Source of the DNA: a virus
Length of the DNA stretch: 20,009 bases
Direction: 5' to 3' (one strand)
IMG/VR virus record: IMGVR_UViG_3300042560_001864
Span: 1 to 20,009 of that record
The notes under the pieces are model-generated. The model did not search any database and was not told the origin of the DNA. It saw only the letters and a list, made by a program, of their open reading frames with translations. Positions 14,988-20,009 of the stretch are shown here, piece by piece. Both the position numbers and the translations under genes were made by a program. Each line of letters starts with the position of its first letter. Positions within the stretch are counted from its first letter, which is position 1.

Positions 14988-15011
14988 GCGGCCTCTGCAT
15001 CACTGCGCTCC

Positions 15012-17288
15012 TCACATCACCGGGAGTGCGGTCGGTGCGGCTGCGCTTCCGCCCTGATCCGGCGGGGCCGCCGGGAGGCCAGACTCGCTGCCGAACGTCG
15101 GCGCCATGGATGGCGGCAACGGGGTGGGGGCCGGTACGCCCTGCGGGGCTCCCTGCGGAGCGCCTCCACCCGGGGGTTCCTGCTGTTGCTGCGGCGCCGC
15201 TTCCATCTCGGGCTGGCCGGGGGGAGGGGCGCCCTGCTTCTGCGCGGCCTGATTCGCCAGCGCCGTCCACCGCTCCTGCGCGGCAGCCCGGACCTCCGGC
15301 GACACGTCAGCGGCCAAGATGATGTCGCGGTCCAGCACGTCCTGATGGACCGCCTCGTCGTCCTGCCACACAATCGCCTCCGGCTCCATCCCCATCCGGA
15401 TTGCTTCGGACACCCGCTTCGCCTTCGCCTCCTGCACGTCGTACGGCGTCGTCGAGTCGGGCGCGTAGGCGAACGGGCGCAGTCGGCGGTACTCCTTCGG
15501 GTCGATGATGCCCTTTTCCAGATCCTGATCCAGCAGGAACAAGCGCATGGTGCGCGGCATGGGCATGAGCGTCTCCGCGTCCACCTGCACGTCCACCACC
15601 TCGTCGAAGTCCACGCTCGAGAACTCGCGCGCCAAGTCGGGGCGGTTGGCCCCCACGACCGCCAGCACGCGCGGCAGCCGGTAGCCCCACCGCATCCACG
15701 CCACCTGACACTCCGCCCACTCCGTCATGGCGTCGGACACGGCGTACACGAATGGGGCGAACGTGCGCTCAAGCTGCTCGCGGATGGCGATGATAGCCCG
15801 ACCTGACTGGTCCGAGCTGAACTGGCCGCGCGCATTGTCGTTCCACCCCGAACGGTCCTCCAGCTTCTTGGTCTCCAGCCGCAGGAGCTCCTTCGCGTCG
15901 CCCCCTACGCTGAACCCCTGCAGCGGCTGCAGCGTCTCCGAAATCGGCGCCGCCCCCTTCACCTCGATCACCGAGTTCTGGCCGCCCACGAACGTCTCGC
16001 CCACGATGGCGCCGGTCTTGCTGATGAACTTTCCGCCCGCGTTCGCGCGCACCGACTCGATCCACTTGGAGAGGATCATGTTCACGCGCATCTGCGGCGC
16101 AATCCACTCGTTCATGCGCGCCGCGCAGTAGAAATCCGGCGAGCTCGAGCCGTCGGTGACGCGCACCACCGGCACCCGGCCGCACACCAGCCCAGCCGGC
16201 TGGAACACCACCTTGTTCCCCACCACAATGAGCTGCAGCCCCTCCGGGAGAGCTTCGCACTTCTCGCAGAACACCGTCAGCCGGTCCACCGTCCGCTGGT
16301 CCTGATACAGCGGCGACTGCGTGAAGCGCAGGTCGTTCGTCTGGAAGACCTGATTGCCCACGAAGTACTCGTCCGTCTCGTCCGCCACATCCGCGCCGAA
16401 CTGCCCCACCGCCTGCGACAGCGGCAGCACGTCGCGCAGGATCCAGTAGCTCGGCGCCTGCGTGGCCGTCGCCTCCGCCGACACGCGCACCTGCTCGATG
16501 GTGTAGACCTTCGTCGCCACGTCGCCAATCGGCCGCCGTCCGGAGCCTGCCTCCAGCTCCTCCCACGGCCCTGCTTCCGGGTTCCACCACGTCAGCAGGA
16601 AGGCGCACCCGTCCGTCTGGGCGTGGTAGCCCACCTCGCGGATCAGGTTGCGCATTTTCTGGCGGTGGAACTGGTACTCCACCGCGAGCTGCATGGCCTG
16701 CGCCTTGCGCTGCCGGTCAGGATCGGGGTTGACGGGCGAGAAACGGAACCCGGGCCGCTGCTCGGACAGCACCTGCAGGTGCCAGTCCAGCGCCGGCCCA
16801 ATCTGGTTGTCCACCGCGCGCACCGCGTCCTTCGGCATGAGCGGCTCGCGCCAGCTCCCCCGGTTCGCAGTGCTGCTCACCCACTGAATGCCCTTGCGGA
16901 ACAGCCGGTTGCGGCTGGCGTCGTAGATGGCGTCCTGCACGCCGGCACGGTGCTTCTCCCACCGCCCCTTCGCCCACGACACCCAATCGTCCTGCCCGGG
17001 GTCGCCGTCCATTGCCAGCGGGAAATCGTCGCCGTAGGCCGCCCGCAGCGCCGCCTTGCGGCTCCGCTCCGCCTCCCGCGCCGCCTCCGCGTTCTGCTCT
17101 GCCATCTGCTCGGCCTGCCGGCGCAGCGCCTCCGCCTCCGCCTCCGCCGCCGCTGTCGCGTCCTCCTCGCTGGGCGCCTCGTAGCCGCCCAGCAGGAACG
17201 CCTCCGCCCCCAACGGCGCGTCCTCGAACTCGTCCTCGAGCTCGTCCTCAAGCTCGTCGTCCATCAGCGGCAGTCGGGGCGTCGTCAT
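15012..17288 (-). CDS. Portal protein (758 aa)
   Basis: ATG at 17288 overlaps the stop of the membrane-protein gene (TGATG) and is preferred over a GTG at 17291. Residues 10-25 are an acidic repeat (DDELEDELEDEFED), then an Ala/Glu-rich coiled coil runs from about 45 to 85. The portal core begins near 100: FRKGIQWVSSTANRGSWREP (130-149), DNQIGPALDWHLQVLSEQRP (160-179) and the long helix AQAMQLAVEYQFHRQKMRNL (197-216). GYHAQTDGCAFLLTWWNPEA (220-239) and the stem-region motif GQFSSDQSGRAIIAIREQLE (488-507) are strongly portal-like. Cys lie at 341, 344, 369 and 388. The last 80 residues are Pro/Gln/Gly-rich. The size is in the range of P22- and N4-type portals. It forms the dodecameric DNA gateway in the head vertex. 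Confidence 0.87.
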   Translation of the reverse strand: MTTPRLPLMDDELEDELEDEFEDAPLGAEAFLLGGYEAPSEEDATAAAEAEAEALRRQAEQMAEQNAEAAREAERSRKAALRAAYGDDFPLAMDGDPGQDDWVSWAKGRWEKHRAGVQDAIYDASRNRLFRKGIQWVSSTANRGSWREPLMPKDAVRAVDNQIGPALDWHLQVLSEQRPGFRFSPVNPDPDRQRKAQAMQLAVEYQFHRQKMRNLIREVGYHAQTDGCAFLLTWWNPEAGPWEELEAGSGRRPIGDVATKVYTIEQVRVSAEATATQAPSYWILRDVLPLSQAVGQFGADVADETDEYFVGNQVFQTNDLRFTQSPLYQDQRTVDRLTVFCEKCEALPEGLQLIVVGNKVVFQPAGLVCGRVPVVRVTDGSSSPDFYCAARMNEWIAPQMRVNMILSKWIESVRANAGGKFISKTGAIVGETFVGGQNSVIEVKGAAPISETLQPLQGFSVGGDAKELLRLETKKLEDRSGWNDNARGQFSSDQSGRAIIAIREQLERTFAPFVYAVSDAMTEWAECQVAWMRWGYRLPRVLAVVGANRPDLAREFSSVDFDEVVDVQVDAETLMPMPRTMRLFLLDQDLEKGIIDPKEYRRLRPFAYAPDSTTPYDVQEAKAKRVSEAIRMGMEPEAIVWQDDEAVHQDVLDRDIILAADVSPEVRAAAQERWTALANQAAQKQGAPPPGQPEMEAAPQQQQEPPGGGAPQGAPQGVPAPTPLPPSMAPTFGSESGLPAAPPDQGGSAAAPTALPVM
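17221..17256 (-). repeat. 12-bp tandem repeat (x3) coding for the acidic portal N-terminus
   Basis: Plus-strand units tcctcgaactcg (17221-17232), tcctcgagctcg (17233-17244) and tcctcaagctcg (17245-17256) follow each other. They code for the ELEDELEDEFED stretch of the portal. Units differ by one or two bases, so the acidic tail has grown by in-frame duplication. Confidence 0.8.
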
Positions 17289-17662
17289 CACGCCATCCCG
17301 GTCTGCGACCAGCCCGGGGGCGCCAGCATCGCCTGCGCATCCATGCGGCCCATCTCAGCCCGCACGCTGTCCCAGTTCCGGTGCTTCATGTACAGCTCGC
17401 GCGCCAGCGCCTGCATCGAATCGCGCGCCCACGTCTCCGTCTCGGCGTTGATGCGAAGCTGCAGGTCCACGGGGATGTCCTCCTCCACGCTAGCCGGCAG
17501 AATGGCGCGCTGCTCTTCCAGCGTCAAACGCCGCTCCTCCAGCGTCAAACGCCGCTCCTCGAGCTGCGCGCGCCGTGCACGGTCCTCGCGCGCCAGCGAC
17601 AGCAGCCCCCACCCGCAGGCCGCCATCGAGACCGTCAGTACCAGCAGGATCGCGGTGTCCAC
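17288..17662 (-). CDS. Single-pass membrane protein with coiled coil, function unknown (124 aa)
   Basis: The open frame extends upstream inside the 152-aa gene, but the credible start is GTG at 17662, two bases after that gene's TGA. The protein starts VDTAILLVLTVSMAACGWGL, a hydrophobic segment (about 4-24) with no positive residue before it, then AREDRARR, which by the positive-inside rule would tend to leave the C-terminal part in the cytoplasm. Residues 33-52 form a tandem repeat (LEERRLTLEERRLTLEEQRA). A helical C-terminus (about 65-112) contains WARDSMQALARELYMKH. I do not recognise the family. An i-spanin-like lysis protein or a holin partner is possible, but no outer-membrane lipoprotein, endolysin or second membrane gene is nearby. 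It overlaps the portal start (TGATG), so it is translated with it. Confidence 0.65.
   Translation of the reverse strand: MDTAILLVLTVSMAACGWGLLSLAREDRARRAQLEERRLTLEERRLTLEEQRAILPASVEEDIPVDLQLRINAETETWARDSMQALARELYMKHRNWDSVRAEMGRMDAQAMLAPPGWSQTGMA
17518..17559 (-). repeat. Perfect 21-bp tandem duplication in the membrane/coiled-coil gene
   Basis: ccagcgtcaaacgccgctcct occurs at 17518-17538 and again, identically, at 17539-17559. It is in frame and codes for RRLTLEE units, extending a coiled coil by exactly one heptad. Confidence 0.9.
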
Positions 17663-17664
17663 GC

Positions 17665-18123
17665 TCAGAGCCCGTTGTACTCGGCCTGCGTGAACGTCAC
17701 GTTGGGCGAGGACGCCAGCGTCAGGGTCACCCGCGCGAACTGCTCGCCGCGCAGCGTGCTGATGGTGGACGACTGCCGGGTAGTGGTCGTCAGCGACCCC
17801 GCCCCCGACCCCGCCGTCTTGTTGACCCACGTGGAAGGCGACGAGGCGTTCGACACGTAGTACAGCGTGTTGAGCGCACTGGACACGGTGCCGGCGGCGA
17901 TGGTGGCCGTCAGGTGAACCTCGAGGGCCGTGCTGATCCCCGAGAGGGGGATGAGCACCTCGTAGGTGCCGGCAACGGTGAGGGCGCCGCAGTCCACAAG
18001 GTTCTTGCCCACGAGCGACTGCGCCGCTGCGGCAGGGACGGAGACCAGCACCAGCCGGTCCTGCGCGCCCCACGCGGCCTGATTGTAGCGCTGCACTTCG
18101 GTCAGCGGCACGGCACGTGCCAT
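17665..18123 (-). CDS. Beta-rich virion protein, possible decoration protein (152 aa)
   Basis: ATG at 18123 is preceded by CGGAGTAACCC, the same leader as the capsid gene, giving a strong ribosome site. The protein starts MARAVPLTEVQRYNQAAWGA and is mostly beta: DRLVLVSVPAAAAQSLVGKN, GTYEVLIPLSGISTALEVHL, TLYYVSNASSPSTWVNKT, ending RVTLTLASSPNVTFTQAEYN. There is no signal peptide, membrane segment or catalytic motif. I do not recognise a named family. The shared leader implies high expression like the capsid protein, and the position just ahead of the portal fits a major virion component such as a decoration or head-surface protein. A small tail protein is an alternative. Confidence 0.75.
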   Translation of the reverse strand: MARAVPLTEVQRYNQAAWGAQDRLVLVSVPAAAAQSLVGKNLVDCGALTVAGTYEVLIPLSGISTALEVHLTATIAAGTVSSALNTLYYVSNASSPSTWVNKTAGSGAGSLTTTTRQSSTISTLRGEQFARVTLTLASSPNVTFTQAEYNGL

Positions 18124-18134
18124 GGGTTACTCCG
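18118..18134 (-). promoter_or_regulatory. Shared ribosome-binding leader of the 152-aa gene
   Basis: Coding strand reads CGGAGTAACCCATGGCA; GGAG lies six bases before ATG. Sixteen of 17 bases match the leader of the major capsid gene at 13874-13890, the only difference being ATG in place of GTG. Confidence 0.75.
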
Positions 18135-18172
18135 CGTGTATGGTTGCCTGCGATTCCTGCATGATCACCGAC

Positions 18173-18394
18173 TCAGAGCCCCAAACGCCGCTCGTCCACC
18201 GGCTCCGGCGTGGGCTCCGGCGGCAGGCTGGCGTTGTATGCCTCGCGAGCAGCCGTGATGCCAGCATCCGCCGTGGCGGTCTTGTACTGCACCTTGTACG
18301 ACAGCGCCGCGTTCGCCATCACGAACTGGCAGTACTCGGCATCCGTGGCGAACGGCCCCGGCGCGGCGTTGTCGGTGTCGATGGTGACGATCAT
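18173..18394 (-). CDS. Small hypothetical protein (73 aa)
   Basis: The start ATG at 18394 overlaps the previous gene's stop (ATGA) and has AAGGAGG seven bases upstream, the best ribosome site in the window. The protein starts MIVTIDTDNAAPGPFATDAE and continues with a helical middle (FVMANAALSYKVQYKTATAD) and a short charged end (VDERRLGL). It looks like a small alpha/beta protein with a Pro-rich linker near 57-65 (PPEPTPEPV). No family is recognised. Strong initiation and position just ahead of the 152-aa virion protein suggest a well-expressed late protein, perhaps a small virion or assembly factor; this is inference. Confidence 0.65.
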   Translation of the reverse strand: MIVTIDTDNAAPGPFATDAEYCQFVMANAALSYKVQYKTATADAGITAAREAYNASLPPEPTPEPVDERRLGL

Positions 18395-18564
18395 GCGGCA
18401 TCCTCCTTCGCGGTGCTGGTCTTCGTTTCTGCGTCGATGGCCGTCTGAATCTTGATGGCGAGGGGCAGCGCCGCCTGTGCGATCTCAAGCCCGCCGCTCT
18501 TGGTGGCGATGTCCAGCAGGCCGACGAGGGCCTGCGCTTCGGTGACGGTGAGGTCGAGGGTCAT
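18391..18564 (-). CDS. Small hypothetical protein (57 aa)
   Basis: ATG at 18564 is 17 bases after the 369-aa gene's stop and has no clear ribosome site, so coupling from the previous gene is likely. The protein starts MTLDLTVTEAQALVGLLDIA, continues TKSGGLEIAQAALPLAIKIQ and ends in a charged helix (TSTAKEDAA). It is short, mostly helical with hydrophobic residues spaced for packing, and acidic overall. Similar tiny proteins ('...lt..ea..ll.LLd.A....Gl..A.....l..ki') appear in phage structural clusters, but I know of no function. The frame ends in the TGA that overlaps the next ATG, which supports it as a real gene. Confidence 0.7.
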   Translation of the reverse strand: MTLDLTVTEAQALVGLLDIATKSGGLEIAQAALPLAIKIQTAIDAETKTSTAKEDAA

Positions 18565-18581
18565 GGGTGTGTGGTCAGAGG

Positions 18582-19691
18582 TTACGTCAGCGCAGCGGTC
18601 CAGATCCAGCCGCCGTCGTAAACGCCGAGCTTGTTGTTGGTGCTGTCAAAGATCAGCGCCACTTGTCCGGTGGGAATGTCCGCAGGAACACCAGTTGCCA
18701 CGCCAGCGCACGACGGAATCATCAGATGCCCGCGCGTAGCACTCGTTGCCAACGCTGCGGTGCCGAACGCGAGGTTGCCGCGTGTGCCGGTGCCTGCGCC
18801 TTCGGTCGCAACAATCGCCGTGCTACTAGACCAGCCGAACGACAGCCGTTCGTAGTTGCTCGCGTCGGTGAAGGTGCGGTACAGGCGAAACGTCTGCGCG
18901 GTGGTCGTGCGGCGCTGCGCCAAAGTGTCAGCGGCGTCACGCACCAAGCGCAAATCGAAAGTGGACTGGAACGGCGTTCCGGCATTCCAGCCAAATTCTG
19001 TTGCCACACCAAGCTGAAACGAAGAAGTTGCAATGCCAAAAATAACTGTGGCACTGGGTGATCCGAAGCGAAAAAATGTCTGGCTTCCTCCGGTCTCCAT
19101 CCACAACCCAGCATTTTTCAGCACAAAGTACGTTGCTTCTGTGACGACACTGCCGCCCACATCGACCCGAAATCGGCTTGAGCCGCCTACCTGAAGATCT
19201 ATCAGGTTAGACGTAGCATTGCTCGCCGTGTTGGTTGCGTTGAACTTGATGCCCGTGAACACAACGGCCGCATTGTTCCACGTCTGCGTCAGGTCGAGAA
19301 CGGGGGCGTTGGCCGTGATCGTGGCGCCGCCCAACGTCAGTGCCTTGTTTGTGCTGCTGAACGTGAACCCACTGTCGCCTGCCAGCGATCCACTGCTGTT
19401 GAACTGCACTTGCGTGTTCGAGCCGGCCGCCGACGCACTTATCGTTGCGGTGCCACCCAGCGACACGGGCGTGCCGTTGATCGTGATGCTGCTGTTGGCG
19501 AGCGCGGTGTTGGGAATGGGCGTGAAGCCTGCACCGATGGCGCCGCTGGTCAGCGTGCCCACGGCGGTCGCGGCGGCCGCGATGTTCGCCCCGGTGATCT
19601 TGCGGTTGTCGCCAGCGCGGGCGACGACGTACTCGTCGGTGGCTTGGGACGCGCCCCCGGCGGTGAGTGCGGAAATCTTCAAGTCAGCCAC
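18582..19691 (-). CDS. Fibre-like / minor structural protein (369 aa)
   Basis: The start is GTG at 19691, directly after the preceding TAA, with GGAGG five bases upstream; the protein then reads ADLKISALTAGGASQATDEY. This opening, continuing VVARAGDNRKITGANIAA, is a frequent N-terminus of phage tail-fibre and appendage proteins. Residues 40-110 carry Ser/Thr/Gly-rich fibre repeats (GAIGAGFTPIPNTALANSSI; GSNTQVQFNSSGSLAGDSGF). The central part (about 130-230) is beta-rich with large aromatic residues (FKNAGLWMETGG-like), and the C-terminus ends DSTNNKLGVYDGGWIWT. No chaperone or enzyme motif is seen. It probably forms an appendage, head fibre or second receptor-binding fibre. Base composition drops in its middle (about 19000-19150), unlike its neighbours, a sign of exchange. 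Confidence 0.75.
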   Translation of the reverse strand: MADLKISALTAGGASQATDEYVVARAGDNRKITGANIAAAATAVGTLTSGAIGAGFTPIPNTALANSSITINGTPVSLGGTATISASAAGSNTQVQFNSSGSLAGDSGFTFSSTNKALTLGGATITANAPVLDLTQTWNNAAVVFTGIKFNATNTASNATSNLIDLQVGGSSRFRVDVGGSVVTEATYFVLKNAGLWMETGGSQTFFRFGSPSATVIFGIATSSFQLGVATEFGWNAGTPFQSTFDLRLVRDAADTLAQRRTTTAQTFRLYRTFTDASNYERLSFGWSSSTAIVATEGAGTGTRGNLAFGTAALATSATRGHLMIPSCAGVATGVPADIPTGQVALIFDSTNNKLGVYDGGWIWTAALT

Positions 19692-19841
19692 TTACGCCTC
19701 CAGTAGAATAAGGCTGCCATCTTCCAGCAACAAGTTGTCACCGTTTTCTTGCAAAAGATTATCGCCTCCGGGAGAAGGAGGTGTTCCCTTCTTCCACCAA
19801 GATATGATCCTTCTTCGCGCCCCGCCTAGAATCAGAGGCAT
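19692..19841 (-). CDS. 49-aa peptide with LLxEDG-type repeats
   Basis: ATG at 19841 is one base after the upstream TAA (TAAGATG), and its stop abuts the next GTG start. The basic N-terminus MPLILGGARRRIISWWKK is followed by PPSPGGD, then three related units NLLQENGD, NLLLEDGS and LILLEA to the end. Short proteins ending in repeats of 'LLLEDG' type are often encoded next to phage fibre genes; their function is unknown. The gene is richer in A+T than its surroundings. It is too short for confident prediction, but the exact fit between two genes, with a stop and start adjoining on both sides, supports translation. Confidence 0.65.
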   Translation of the reverse strand: MPLILGGARRRIISWWKKGTPPSPGGDNLLQENGDNLLLEDGSLILLEA

Positions 19842-19842
19842 C

Positions 19843-20009
19843 TTACGCCGTCCACTGCTTAGAAACTAGGAAGGTGCGATCCGCGGCGACGTTGCCAGAA
19901 GCCTTGATGCGCCAAGCCCGAGCCCCAAGCATATCCGTATACTGAATGGCCTTGCCCGCCGCAGGCACGGGAATGTTGTTAGTGCCATCGCTCATCGTGG
20001 CCCAGTTCG
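19843..20009 (-). CDS. C-terminal end of an unknown phage protein (incomplete)
   Basis: A frame enters from the right edge and ends at TAA (19843-19845), giving 55 codons including the stop. The visible protein contains WATMSDGTNNIPVPAAGKAI, QYTDMLGARAWRIKASG and ends VAADRTFLVSKQWTA. It looks like the closing beta-rich domain of a tail or fibre-associated protein, but the beginning lies outside the window and no family is recognised. It ends one base before the 49-aa gene's start, so it belongs to the same operon. Confidence 0.65.
   Translation of the reverse strand, partial: NWATMSDGTNNIPVPAAGKAIQYTDMLGARAWRIKASGNVAADRTFLVSKQWTA

Noticed and set aside
17663-18073. Upstream extension of the membrane-protein frame to 261 aa
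   Set aside because: The extra part overlaps the 152-aa gene out of frame and is Gly/Arg/Ala-rich without hydrophobic pattern. The GTG at 17662 right after the TGA gives a sensible membrane segment.
18127-18162. Tiny frame MQESQATIHAE ending within the ribosome site of the 152-aa gene
   Set aside because: Eleven codons with only a weak ribosome site; it could be a leader peptide, but this cannot be told apart from chance.
1-20009. CRISPR arrays, tRNA genes, insertion sequences, toxin-antitoxin or defence genes
   Set aside because: No spaced direct repeats, cloverleaf patterns, transposase motifs or defence-family motifs were seen on either strand. All supported genes fit virion assembly.

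Overview
The window is a stretch of tailed-bacteriophage (Caudoviricetes) genome or prophage with a very GC-rich sequence, about two-thirds G+C by eye. Every gene I can support lies on the minus strand, so the window reads right to left as one virion-morphogenesis block. Genes are packed with 0 to 57 nt between them. Many stop and start codons overlap (TGATG, TAATG, ATGA) or sit 1 to 4 nt apart, which points to a late polycistronic transcript with translational coupling. No stretch over 300 nt lacks a gene. I saw no tRNA, rRNA, CRISPR array, transposon, integrase or lysis cassette. The gene set suggests a podovirus-like particle (short tail with ejected internal proteins, in the style of P22, T7 or SU10): I see no tape measure, sheath or tail-tube gene. 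The host cannot be named from the sequence.

Layout in transcription order (20009 to 1). (1) 20009-18173 is a first fibre/accessory cluster: the C-terminus of an unknown protein, a 49-aa peptide with LLxEDG-type repeats, a 369-aa fibre-like protein starting with GTG, and two small unknown proteins. (2) 18123-12066 is the head module: a 152-aa beta-rich protein (possible decoration protein), a 124-aa single-pass membrane/coiled-coil protein, the portal, a scaffold-like protein, the major capsid protein and a 143-aa beta-rich protein. GC-rich hairpins lie downstream of the capsid gene and of the 143-aa gene. (3) 12008-6802 is the connector/tail module: a 177-aa unknown, an SU10-type adaptor candidate, a tail nozzle candidate, a large fibre with a glycine-rich tip, and two small tail-associated proteins. 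(4) 6800-1 holds five consecutive genes whose composition and motifs fit internal virion (ejection) proteins. The last one runs off the left edge and looks like the start of a very large polyvalent protein.

Together these genes would build the capsid (scaffold, capsid protein, decoration), the DNA gateway (portal, adaptor, nozzle), host recognition (fibres) and the injected protein set. I found no defence, CRISPR or mobile system. The most unusual structure is an array of phenylalanines exactly nine residues apart at the end of the 695-aa ejection-like protein. Many long plus-strand open frames are antisense shadows of these genes and are not annotated.
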